Source: Scenedesmus sp. ARA3 | Lineage: Eukaryota; Chlorophyta; Chlorophyceae; Sphaeropleales; Scenedesmaceae | NCBI GenBank assembly: GCA_004335835.1 | Contig: RWJK01000038.1 | Span: forward strand, 1-16,407 | Reading direction: 5' to 3' | DNA: 16,407 nucleotides | Shown: positions 7,333-16,407 of the stretch, piece by piece | How the letters are laid out: every line of letters begins with the position of its first letter | Numbering within the stretch: position 1 is the first letter of the stretch | Program-made: the position numbers and the translations under genes | The notes under the pieces: generated by a model | The model's database searches: none | What the model was told of the DNA's origin: nothing | What the model saw: only the letters and a program-made list of their open reading frames with translations

Positions 7333-10300
7333 ATGGATGCATTCTTGAGCTGGGAGGATCTGTTCGACGCTGTTGTCGCCCGGGTGAGCAGACAGTTTCT
7401 CTGGGTATGTCGCCTCAGAGCTCCTGGCTTGCACTTCTGCACATTGGCCGGTCCAAGTATCTGTCCTGACACAGCCTGGCCAAGGTAGCCAATAAGTGTA
7501 AACAGCAGGTACCAAGGGTGGCGCCCTGCGCCAACCTGCTTGCAGACCCACATCATTGTATATTCACTTATATCCGCGCGCTGCTTGGCTCTTGACCCTG
7601 TATTGTGGCGTGTGCCTGCTGTATGCTGCCTGCACCTCACTACTGCTGGGCCTGCTACCACAGCACATTGCATGTCACTTGGACAGCTATGCACTGGCTG
7701 CAGCTCGGCTGGTGTGCAGACGCTGGGGCTGCAGCTTTGGCAGCTGCGTGCAGAGCCTGTCATTTCGGCTGTGTGCTGGTAGCATGCAGCCAGAGCAGCT
7801 TGAAGGATCACATGCATCACCACACTGGTTCAAGCAAGCTCAGGCACGATTGCCCTGTGTCCGCCATGTGATTATAACTGTAACAACAGTCGCTGCTGCA
7901 CTATCCAAGGCGGCTGCCAGCGGCAAAGGCAGCAGTTTCCTTGCGCATGCTGTGGCACATCAACACCAGCCAACACACAGCCAGCGCTACCAGCAGCAGC
8001 AGCAGCAACAGCAAAGCAGCAGTGAGGCAGCTTGCAGCAGCTGCTGGATCAGCCTGCAACGTGCAAGCAAGTGCAGCCATGGTGCCTGCTGGCACTGTAC
8101 AGCAGTGCCACAGCTACACCAGCACGGTTTGCTTGCACATCCGTGCCATGCAACATCTGGCAAATACAGGAGCTGCTTGCAGCTGCCCAATTCGCTGCAG
8201 CAGCTGACCGCCTTGCAGAGCGTGAGGTCGCTGCAGGTCACAGCAGGTGAGGCATGCAATGCTTGACATGTTTGAGTTTCAGGGTAGCAGTAGCTTCACA
8301 AATACGCTGCAGTGCAGCCTCGCTGGCAACCAGGCCCAGCTCATCCTGGCTGAGCATGAGGAGGCACAGCATGTTACCTGCCTGTCATATGCAGCTGTCA
8401 TATACATGCATTCAACATGTCCGAACATGTGCTTGATTGCAGCGCAGCAGAGGCACACAGCCACTGTAGCCAGCTGGAAGCCTGCTGTAACTGCGCACTG
8501 GGCACCTGTCCTGCCTGCAGGTGATGGGTTTGCAGCGCTGCCGCTGCACGCCATCTCCCGCCTGACACAGCTGACGCAGCTGCGCCTACATTGCAGCTGC
8601 AGCCCGCAGCAGCTGCACACGCTGTGCAGCACCCTGACACGTCTGCAGCACCTGGAGCTAGGCAGCGCTGCAGCTGCTGTTGGAAGCACTGCCTGCAACG
8701 CGGTGTTTGGCTGCAGCACCCCGCAGCACAACAACAACAGCAGCAGCTTCAATCGGCAGTTGCGGGTGGCTTGCAGCAACCCCGGTGCAACAGCAGGCCC
8801 TGATGGTCTGTCTGCAGTTGGCTTGATGCACAGCACCCTGCAGCACCTGACGCTCAAAGATGGCTGCATCACAGCAGCAGGCGGGCCAGCAGCGGCAGCA
8901 TGGGCGCTGACAAGTGCAACGCAAGGAGTTGGTGTGCTGCCTGCGCTTGCGGGTGCCGGCGTGTTATGCTGCTGCCTGCCGCTGCTGCCGCAGCTGAGTG
9001 AGCTGACATCGCTGTGCCTGCTGCCAGCAGATGGCTGTGGGGCCATGCTGTCAAAGTGAGTGATGACACTCGCAGGGTGTCAGCCCAACTTAGGAAGTGG
9101 AGGTGTGCACAGGCAGCTGGCCCTGCTTGTGCAGCCAAGATGGCCAGGGCACACCAGCTGGTGTGCCAGCTCTGCAACAGCAGCAGCACCTGCTCCCTTG
9201 CTAGATGCATGTGCGTTGCCCCGCATGCAAGCGCCTGGCTGGAGCCCGCAATATCTGTATCACAATTTGCATATGCACAATACACTGGTGTGGCTTGCTG
9301 CTGCCAGGCGCCTGTCGAAAGCACTGCCTTGTTTTTTGCTTAGAACAAGGCAGTGCTTTCGCTGATGCAGCTGTATGCGCAATCTGCTGCGCTCTGCAGG
9401 GCGTTGGTGCCGTCCAGGCTGCTGCAGCTGTCTGCACTGAGCCGCCTGCAGCAGCTGGCCCTGCCTGCAATCCAATACGACTCCTGCGGCATCACCCACA
9501 TCAGGCGCCTGCCGCAGTTGGCTACAGCATATGACGCGGCTGTAGCGGCCGTGCTGTCATGTTTGACTGCGTTGACCAGGCTGTGCTACAGCCTCTCAGG
9601 AGCGCCGGTTGATGCTGACCTGGCGCCGCTGGCTGCAGCTGCTGCGCTGGTGCAGCTGCAACTGCAGGTGGTGTGGCAGCAGGAGCAGCTGCTGCGGCTG
9701 AAGATGCAGCAGCGGCAGGTGCAGGAGATATCAGGTGGGTGTTGTGGAGGGCCTTAGGACTTACTGCAAGACGGAGAGCTTTGGGATGTGGTGTGTGAGG
9801 GTATGCTGGGCAGTGACTAGATGGTGAGTGCTCGGCAGCAGGGCTCTACCTGGAGCATCCTTGGCAAGCTTGTACTTTGGGACTGTCGCCTGCAACCAAG
9901 GCGCAGACACAACGGTTGCACGCTCATTGCTGTTGTGTTGCAATAGAAGCAGTGTTGCACACCATACCTTGAGCAAACAAATGCCCATCATTGTCAGGCA
10001 AGCAGTGATGACCCAAATCATCTGCCCTCTGCCTTCCATCACAGACCAAGCCCCGCTCCAGCAACCACATACCTCAACAGCTGCAACAGCAGCAGCTGCA
10101 ACAACAGCGCCTCACGCCGCCAGCATCAGCAGTAGCGCATTGACAGCAGCAGGCACTGCCTGGATGGCCCGGCTAGGCAGCGTGCAGCTGCTGCTGCCAC
10201 TGGCAGGTGACTGCCTGCAGCCGCTGGCGCCGCTGCTGCAGCTGCCCAGCCTGTGCAGCGTGGCCATCAGCAGCTGCCAGCCAGCTGGAGGGCCCCTCAT

Positions 10301-11761
10301 GCAGCAGCTGGCCGCAGCAGGGGGCCTGCAGCAGCTGAGCATCCAGGTGAGCAGATGCAACAGATGCCACAGATGCCTTGCTGCACTGATGTCAAGTCGC
10401 GGTTTTGGCGGCGGCTCCCCTTGCGCAGGCTGCAAATTTTCTTTACAAACATCGCATTAGCCTGGAAGGGGCCTGGCCTGCTGTGCCTGCATTGCAGCCG
10501 CTGTGATGTATCAGTAAATGTGGCACAGCAGCTACATGTCACGTGTTGCGGCACCAGGCATCAGCAGGATTGGCACTAGCTTGTAGAGCAGTTGCCATTG
10601 CTGCACACAAGCCAGGTCAAGTGCAGCGCACACTAATGACACGTTTGTGCGCACGTGTACGATTTCTGCAGGGTATGAGCCTTCCTGCTTGCTTCAGCAG
10701 CAGCACAGCTGACAACACACAGGTGGCTTCCCGCAGTGCAACAGCAGCAGCAGTAGCAGAGGAGATTGCCAGAGGCTTGACTGCGCTGCAACTGCCTGGG
10801 GTGCTGATGCAGCTGACGTGCCTCACTTCACTGCAGCTGACGCTGACAGCAGGTGAGGCTGCAGAGCAGGATAAGCAGCCTGCAGCTGGCTGCACATGCA
10901 GCAGAAGAGGTCTGGGTGCAGCCTGCATGGTGCACAGCAACATTCAAAACAAGCAGGGCCACACATGCAGGAAGGGCTCTGGGTTCTGCCTGCATGGTGC
11001 AAGGGCGCTTGGTGGCCAGCACCTTCGCAGGCCATGGGTCTATGCAGAGCATGCACATACAGCTGATTGCTGCTGATGACGATAAACTACAGCCCCGCTC
11101 ACTTGGTCAGCAGTAACAGAGCATTGCTGAACGATGTTTGGCTTTGGCTGACCTTGCTTGCTGTGTGTTGTTGCAGGCAGCTGGCGTCAACACCTGCTGT
11201 GTGACAGCGTGGCACTGGCTCTCAGCAGCTCAGCGCAGCAGCTGAGGCAGCTGGACATCCAAACACTGGAAGTGACCAGGGACAGCAGCAGCGGCAGCAG
11301 CAGTAACAGCAATGGCCTGGGCAGCTGGTCTGCAGGTGCTGTAGAGAGGCAGGTGAGGGCTGCACAAGACACAGGCAGCGCCAGGAGCACAATACTCATG
11401 AGACACATGATCATGTGTGTGGCTGTGCAGTGTGTCATGTGTAGAAGTACCGTACGCTGCCTGAAGGTGCTGATGTGTCACCCAGCTGACAGCTCTACTG
11501 TTGCGCGTCCTGTTGCGCGCTTCGCCACAGCTGCAGCACATATGTGGGGTGCCCTGCTCTGTGGTGCCCACTAATAGTGTGTTGCCGCCGTTGCGCTGGC
11601 CTGCACATGCTCGCACAGCAGCATCGCGGGCACCCTGCTGCACACACGCAGGGCTCTGCTGGCTGCTGCCTAACAGAGTGTGGCATTGCAGCGCTGCTGA
11701 GGATGCCGCAGCTGCTGGCAGCCACAATCGCCTCTCCCGTCCGCCTGGCTGCTGCACCACA

Positions 11762-11798
<37 letters not shown>

Positions 11799-12918
11799 TT
11801 CCGCGGTACCATGCCCTCTGCAACAGCAGCATGCCAGCTGCAGAGTCTCCACCTGGCCCTTGCTGTTGAACCTCTGGTGCCACCCAACCCAAGGCTGCTG
11901 CTGTATGCAGCGCTGCAGCAGTCGTGTGGTGATGTGAGCAGCAGCGGCATCGGTCTGCTGCAGCGTAGGGCAAAGGGCCGGAAACCCACCAAGTACAGGT
12001 GATGCGGTGGTCGCTGGCAACCGGGTGGTTGCTGCCAGCAACAAGCGCTTCGACTTGCACAGCACCACCAAACCTTCCCAGCTTCCCATATTTTTGCTTC
12101 ATTGTGTGTTGCAAGTTGCTGCCCCGGACTGTATAGCATCAGCCCTGCAGCATCTGCTTGTCTGACACTGCCGTTGTATGCTGTCTCTCGCTGCACATCT
12201 TGCCAGGTTCCCTGCTGTGCCTCCCATCCTGGCAGCGCTGCCGCCAAGCCTCACACAGCTCAGCCTGCAGCTGCCAGGCCTGGGCAATGCAGCACTGCAG
12301 CAGCTGCTGCACGGCTGCTGCCCGCGCCTGCAGCAGCTGCAGCTGTTCTGCGGCAGCAGCAAGCTGACTGCAGCTGGGCTGCAGCTGCTGGGTGGGGCAG
12401 GGCCAGCGCTGCATGCGGTGACGCTGCTGGTGCCAGCCAGCAATGCTGCGCATGTTGTGAAGCAGTGCGAGGCAGTGCGGGGCTTTGGGCAGCAGCAGCG
12501 CGTCAGCCTGATGACGCAATGCAGCTCAAGGGCTGCTGACAGCTATGAGCAGCAGGTGCAGCAGCAAGTACAATCCCTGGTCGCAGGAGCCGCCCGCCGC
12601 ACAGGCTGCAGCAGCAGCCCTAGCGACAGCAGCGTTGCCGCAGGTCCGGATGCAGCTGCAGGTGAACCTGCACGGCAGCAGTGCCACTGGCAGCAGCTGT
12701 GCGATCAGCTGCTGGCGCCGCACCTGCTGGATGCATCGGACGGGGAGGTGCAGCTGTCAGATGAATTTGAGGCTGTGCGTGCTGATGCAGTGAGTGCGGG
12801 TGCCAGCAGTGCACTGGGTGCAGCGGGAGCCTCATGCTTGAGGGTGGTGCCGGCAGCTCATGTGTATCTTGGGGATGTTGTGCAGGACGACTGCGGGCTG
12901 TCTGGTGATGATGAGTGA
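7333..12918 (+). CDS. F-box-like / leucine-rich repeat protein; 9 exons
   Basis: Exons: 7333-7383, 7664-8246, 8521-9055, 9400-9734, 10045-10346, 10672-10852, 11177-11335, 11692-11998, 12207-12918; GT-AG introns with matching phases, 3,165 nt, 1,054 residues. Joining exons 1 and 2 makes SWEDLFDAVVAR + HIACHLDSYALAAARLVCRRW (residues 6-38), which aligns with the F-box pattern that binds Skp1 in SCF ubiquitin ligases. Leucine-rich segments follow (~218-260, 391-412, 440-480, the ends of exons 5 and 6, and 820-890). The last contains CCPRLQQLQLF followed by LTAAGLQLL, as in the cysteine-containing LRRs of F-box proteins. Exon 2 has a polyQ run; the C-terminal ~150 residues are low-complexity and end acidic. 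Exons 7/8 could instead join 11352 to 11712, also in frame. Met7333 is chosen as nearest the F-box; Met7243 is an alternative. The substrate is unknown. Confidence 0.7.
7991..8014 (+). repeat. CAG/CAA tract encoding 8 Gln in F-box/LRR exon 2
   Basis: An in-frame CAG run with one CAA lies between the F-box end of the protein and the first LRR-like segment, followed by Ser-rich residues. Confidence 0.85.
9316..9361. repeat. Perfect 18-bp inverted repeat (hairpin) in F-box/LRR intron 3
   Basis: The left arm CGAAAGCACTGCCTTGTT (9316-9333) and the right arm AACAAGGCAGTGCTTTCG (9344-9361) are exact reverse complements separated by a 10-base loop. The hairpin ends 38 bp before the 3' splice site at 9399 in intron 9056-9399. 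No target-site duplication was seen around it. It could be a foldback element, a structured intron segment or the trace of an inverted duplication. Confidence 0.95.
10911..11007. repeat. Short direct repeat in F-box/LRR intron 6
   Basis: A ~27-bp block starting TCTGGG and containing GCCTGCATGGTGCA occurs at 10911 and again at 10978, an offset of 67 bp, inside intron 10853-11176. It looks like a local tandem duplication without coding function. Confidence 0.7.
11403..11418. repeat. Perfect 16-bp palindrome in F-box/LRR intron 7
   Basis: ACACATGATCATGTGT equals its own reverse complement. It lies in intron 11336-11691, and within the intron in the alternative junction too. No function is assigned. 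Confidence 0.85.
11764..11798 (+). repeat. AGC tract encoding poly-Ser in F-box/LRR exon 8
   Basis: The same trinucleotide type that encodes Gln elsewhere in the window is here read in the AGC frame, giving a serine run with one Asn, just after PHG in the protein. Confidence 0.8.
12013..12039. repeat. Bulged hairpin at the start of F-box/LRR intron 8
   Basis: GCTGGCAACC (12013-12022) pairs with a downstream complement ending in CCAGC at 12039, with a four-base loop and a three-base bulge. It begins about 15 bp inside intron 11999-12206, near the donor. At 208 bp this is the shortest intron in the gene. Confidence 0.5.
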
Positions 12919-13248
12919 GGCTTGGCTTGCAAGCTTGTTGAGTGTGTTGGGTTGCGGCGTGTGCTGCTGGCGCTAGCCTGGTGGTCATGGCTAGCCCAGC
13001 GTCAGTGAGTTTGAATACCAGAGTTGTATGCTGTCGACAGAGCGATGGCATTGGGGTGCACGAGAGTAGGCCCGGCCCAGACCTCTGCACACCTGCCGTG
13101 GTTTGTGGTTGGGCCCTTAGGGTGCTTCGGAGGCATGGTGCTGCAGGAATAGCGTGGTTGATTGATTACTGTAGTTTCTGAGTGGTAGCATAAGGAATTC
13201 AGTTATCTCGCAGTTCTCTGCTGGCTGGTAGCAACTTCCTTCTCCTGG
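12919..13248. other. 3' flank of the F-box/LRR gene
   Basis: No TGTAA polyadenylation signal was spotted on the plus strand in this stretch, so the transcript end is not located. Nothing else is clearly supported apart from short direct T/G-rich words. Confidence 0.4.
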
Positions 13249-13280
13249 TGCTGCTGCTGCCGCTGCTGCTGCTGCTGCTG
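13249..13280. repeat. CTG microsatellite, interrupted once by CCG
   Basis: A run of CTG units with one CCG interruption lies outside the two well-supported genes. On the minus strand it would encode Ala in a weak ORF (13341-13117), which is not accepted as a gene. Confidence 0.85.
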
Positions 13281-13373
13281 TCAGTGGTGGCAACTTCTGT
13301 AGACGGTCCTTGACACGCCTTTCAAACGCACGGCGTACCACTTATGTTGCGCTTTATGTTGACCTCTCGTTAT

Positions 13374-13625
13374 TCAGAAGAAATGAAGTGGAGATGCTGT
13401 TGCCAAGCACACACGGCTTCTTGTCAAGCACAGTTGTCGCCGTTTATCAACAGGATTGATGGTACCGCTCAGCTCGATTTGCAGATAGACAACATACTTT
13501 TTCGCGAACAGCAAGGATCGTGATCTCAGCTGGCGACCACCAGCAGACCAGCTCATGACGCTGTTGCTGCCGTTGAACTCAGGGCAACCCTTGAAGCAGG
13601 TGCGGAGTGTGGGCTTAGCCCGACT
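13374..13625 (-). other. Weak minus-strand open frame, possible exon or gene remnant
   Basis: A minus-strand frame is open from about 13625 down to a stop at 13374, with Met at 13556. Its composition is mixed (LLFAKKYVVYLQIEL, INPVDKRRQ) and less Ala/Gln/Cys-biased than the usual shadow translations here. No family is recognised, and no splice site links it convincingly to the basic stretch RRAFERRVKDRLQKL encoded at about 13337-13293 on the same strand. It could be part of a small gene or a decayed one. Confidence 0.2.
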
Positions 13626-14039
13626 TCACTGGGAACGCACGGCTCCAAATGCTTGCTACAAACGGTCTGCGCATATTTTCCAGCAGCGTCAACGCCAGGC
13701 AGCACCCAAATAGCTCATGCTGCCCATGAGAAGGCTGCAGCTGCCTACCACCACGCTCTGGCCTGCACCCTGCTGCTGCTGCATGCAGCTCTGATTCTCT
13801 TGCCTCGCCGCTTCACTCCATGGCTGTGCCTTTGATGTTTGCTGCCATTTGCTTGTGTGCAGCTGCAGGTCATGAGCAGGCGGCATGTGTACACAGGCCA
13901 AGCAGCGGCGCCCTGCACATGTGCGCAGCTGCAGCAGAGCTTGTTGCTGCTGCAGCTGTGCCCTTAGTGCAGCTCAGCACAGCTCGGGGTCTGCAGGCTG
14001 CCGGAACATCTACCTGCAGCCGCCGGACTTGGGCGCGGC
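13626..14039. other. Unassigned region with small open frames
   Basis: This stretch has short plus-strand frames rich in Ala, Leu and Cys, such as one starting at 13820 (MAVPLMFAAICLCAAAG) that resembles a hydrophobic segment. There is no recognised family and no consistent set of splice phases. Treated as non-coding. Confidence 0.3.
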
Positions 14040-15095
14040 ACACATTCACAGGATGGCCGTTGGCTCTGTGCGCACGCGTGCGCACGCGTACGCGCAGTGC
14101 AACATGAACGTGCGCAACCGTGCGCCAGCAGCTGTAGAGCTCATAACTGGAGCTTCATCACCACCAGGTTGGAGTCAGGTGCGCCAGGCTCAGCACGGCT
14201 GGGCGCAGAAGCTTCACACACTAAGCAATGCGTGCAGCTGACAGTGACCGCGACTCGCCTGCCTGCACAGCTGAGGCAACTCGTGCATGCGTTACAAACT
14301 TGCACATTGTGCCTGTGACAGGCCAGCGTGTGTTGTTGGTTTAGCTGGTGTATGTTGTTTTATACGTCTCAGAGCTTCAGCATCTCATCAACTCATCTCC
14401 TTTCCATGCTGCTGTTGTACTTCGTTGATGTTGCAGTGAGTACAGAGCTCCATCTGCAGCGGCGGAGGGTGCAGCGCAGCCGACGTCATCTGCATCAGCA
14501 GATACTGTCAGAGAGTTGTGAGAGTGTGCAGATGCTGCCAATCGGCTCTCTATAAAGCAGTTGGCATGGATTATCCCAGCAACGTGTCCGACAACAAGGG
14601 TGTGGCACGCGCTTCGTGCCGAACATTGTAGAAGCTTGCTTGCAAGTGACGAAGGCCGTCGGCTCGGTCCGCCTGCGCAGTTGCAGCATGTACGTCTGCA
14701 ACCGTGCGCCAGCAGCTGCGGAGCTCATCACTGCGCCGCAAAGTTTGCCATGCCACCACCGGTATCACGCCAGGTAGGCCAGGCTGAGGATGAGACATCA
14801 CGTGCAGCCACCGTCAGTAGCTGACAGCGACAGCGAGGGCGACTTTGATTGGCTCTCAATTGCAATTTGTGGTGCAAACATGCGCATACATGTGTGTGTT
14901 GTGTTGTAGCTGGCGTTTGTTGTTTTCCATCAATCAGAGCTCAAGCATCGCATCAACTCATCTCGCTGCCTTACTGCTATCTTACTTCATTGCCGCTGCA
15001 GTGTACTTCGCTTGCCGCTGAGCGGAACATGTCTTGAGGAGCCGGCATCAGCACATGCAGATACTGCAAGGCGTTGTGCAGATGCTGCCAGTTAC
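14040..15095. repeat. Diverged direct duplication, two ~0.5-kb copies
   Basis: Copy A (~14040-14545) and copy B (~14640-15095) share colinear landmarks. CAACCGTGCGCCAGCAGCTG occurs at 14115 and 14699. CATCAACTCATCTC occurs at 14386 and 14951. GTGCAGATGCTGCCA occurs at 14526 and 15076. The offset drifts from 584 to 565 to 550 bp, so the copies have gained and lost small indels. Flanking words such as GGCCGT-GGCTC before the first landmark also match. No shared ORF of convincing length was found. Confidence 0.8.
14068..14085. repeat. Perfect 18-bp GC-rich palindrome
   Basis: GTGCGCACGCGTGCGCAC is identical to its reverse complement and lies in copy A of the duplication. The matching place in copy B lacks it, so it arose, or was lost, after the duplication. 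It consists of alternating purine and pyrimidine, which favours Z-DNA. Confidence 0.9.
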
Positions 15096-15119
15096 CTGTG
15101 TGTGGAATGCAGCTGGCAT

Positions 15120-16407
15120 GTATGTACGGAGGCGTGTGTGCGCATGTGTGTGTACATATGCATGCGTGAGTGCTTGCCCTGGTCGCGCTCGTGCTTGTTA
15201 TGCGCCACATTCACTGAACACGTAGGGACTTGCCTGCAAACACGGGTGTCCGTATGTGTCATGCACGGGCAAGCATCCAGCGGAGGCGTGTGTGCACATG
15301 TGTGTGAACATGTTCACGCGTGAGTGCTTGCACTGGTTAACCAGTAACCAGCGCAACGTTGCGCTAGTGTCTGTAGTGATGCGCGCGGTCTTGCTGAAAC
15401 ACGCAGGAGCTTTCTGAAACATGTAGGGGCTTGCTTGCAGACGCGCGTGACTGCTAGGGAATGGATTGTGCAAGCGCAAGCATGTACAAGTGCGTAAGCA
15501 TGTACAAGTGCATGCGTGAGTGCTTGTGCTGGTTGCGCGCATGTGTGCCGCCCATCAGTGATGCGTGGGCGTGTTGCTGAATCCAATACGGGCTTTTCTG
15601 CTTGCGCACATGTCTGTCCTATATCAAAAGAATGGGTTATGCACGCTCAAGCAACCAGCATCCAGCAGAGGTGTGTGTGCGCATGTGCTTGTACCGGTGC
15701 ATGCATGAAGGCTTGCACTGCTTGCGCGCAAACCTGTCACATCGAATATGCGTACGCGTATTCGCGTGCGTCTTGCAGCAACGCATAAGGGCGTGCCTGC
15801 TTATGCGCTTGTGTGTGATGGAATGGGTTGAGCACGCGCAAGCATCCAGTAGAGGTGCATGTGTGCATGTGCGTGCACATGTGCATGCGTGAGTGCTTGG
15901 ACTGGTTGCGCTATTGCCGGGTGATCTGCGCCGTCTTGCTGAATCACATAGGGCTTGTCTGCAGACGCGCTTGAGTGTTTTGAACTGGGTTCGTGCGTGT
16001 CCATCTGCTTGTACTGGTTCATGTGTGAGTGCTTGCACTGTTTGCACAAGTGCATGTCACATTGAATGAGCGCGCGTTTTGCAAAAGCGCACAGAGGCTT
16101 GCTTGCTTACGTTCGTGTGTTTGTGCAATGAGTTTTCCATCTAGCGCAAGCATGTGTGCGCATGTGCGTGTACATGTACAGGTTCACGCGTGAGTGCGGG
16201 CCCTGGTTGCATGCGTGTGTGTGATGCGCACGCGTCTTGAAGAAACACGTAGGGGCTTGCATGCTTGCGCGGATGTGTGTTATGTAATGGATTATGCATG
16301 TGCAAGCACCCAGCAGAGGCGTGCGTGCGCATGTGCTTGTACATGTGCATGCGTGACTGCTTGCACTTGTTGCGCGCGCACTTGTCAATCGAATGCGCGC
16401 GCATCTT
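15120..16407. repeat. Degenerate satellite array, at least eight units, open at the right edge
   Basis: The marker GCGTGAGTGCTTG (with small changes) recurs at 15164, 15318, 15514, 15703, 15887, 16023, 16188 and 16351. The spacings are 154, 196, 189, 184, 136, 165 and 163 bp. Other shared blocks per unit include CAAGCATCCAGCAGAGG, CACGTAGGGGCTTGC and a GTGTGCGCATGTG stretch before the marker. The sequence is dominated by alternating purine/pyrimidine words (TGTGCGCATG). ORFs across it are low-complexity Cys/His/Thr translations and are rejected. It begins right after the 14.0-15.1 kb duplication and continues beyond the window; a subtelomeric, centromeric or dispersed satellite are all possible. 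Confidence 0.85.
15304..15365. repeat. Cluster of three perfect palindromes in satellite unit 2
   Basis: GTGAACATGTTCAC (15304-15317), ACTGGTTAACCAGT (15332-15345) and AGCGCAACGTTGCGCT (15350-15365) are each identical to their reverse complement. They occur within 62 bp. The first is the unit-2 version of the 12-bp core seen in other units. Confidence 0.9.

Noticed and set aside
7143..7823. Minus-strand ORF of 226 codons upstream of the F-box/LRR gene
   Set aside because: It overlaps exons 1 and 2 of the plus-strand gene, has no recognised domain, and would conflict with the spliced F-box model.
8279..9046. Minus-strand ORF of 255 codons
   Set aside because: Antisense to F-box/LRR exon 3; Ser/Cys/Ala-rich without a recognisable domain, while the plus strand has LRR pattern and matching splice sites.
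9316..9361. Rho-independent terminator
   Set aside because: It is a hairpin next to T residues, but the T run is in the loop, the hairpin lies inside a GT-AG intron, and the genome is eukaryotic.
11230..12247. Overlapping minus-strand ORFs of 250-294 codons
   Set aside because: They overlap two plus-strand exons and an intron and translate CAG tracts as poly-Cys or poly-Leu. They are frame shadows of trinucleotide-rich DNA.
15198..16404. Minus-strand ORFs rich in His, Thr and Cys in the right-end array
   Set aside because: They follow the satellite unit (HACTCT-like words repeated) and have no conserved frame between units.

Overview
The window looks like nuclear DNA from a green alga (Chlorophyta, probably Chlorophyceae). 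It holds genes split by many short GT-AG introns (about 210-470 bp), dense CAG/CTG tracts that encode polyglutamine or polyserine, and an octotricopeptide repeat (OPR) protein, a family strongly expanded in chlorophycean algae. A relative of Tetradesmus/Scenedesmus would fit, but that is only an impression. No bacterial gene, rRNA, tRNA or CRISPR array was seen.

Layout. 1-923: left flank, with at most a doubtful exon fragment at the edge. 924-1500: four tandem copies of a ~145-bp unit carrying small hairpins. 2188-6642 (minus strand): a seven-exon gene for a ~737-residue OPR protein, probably an organellar RNA-binding factor. 6643-7332: a shared intergenic space between divergent genes. 7333-12918 (plus strand): a nine-exon gene for a ~1,054-residue protein with an N-terminal F-box-like motif and cysteine-type leucine-rich repeats, probably an SCF ubiquitin-ligase adaptor. 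12919-14039: mostly non-coding, with a CTG tract and weak ORFs. 14040-15095: an old direct duplication of ~0.5 kb. 15120-16407: a degenerate satellite with ~136-196-bp spacing, each unit carrying a 12-bp palindrome-like core, running off the right end.

Both gene models were built by hand from reading frame, GT-AG sites and protein-repeat continuity. Every junction keeps frame and the coding lengths (2,214 and 3,165 nt) divide by three. The OPR model is very firm because the 38-residue repeat periodicity continues across the spliced junctions. The F-box/LRR model has one ambiguous junction (exons 7/8) and an uncertain start. The two genes share only their divergent arrangement; nothing in the sequence shows a joint pathway. 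The most unusual features are a triplicated exon-end/intron segment in the OPR gene, perfect palindromes and hairpins in several introns, and paired-base changes in the palindromes of the two tandem-repeat arrays.
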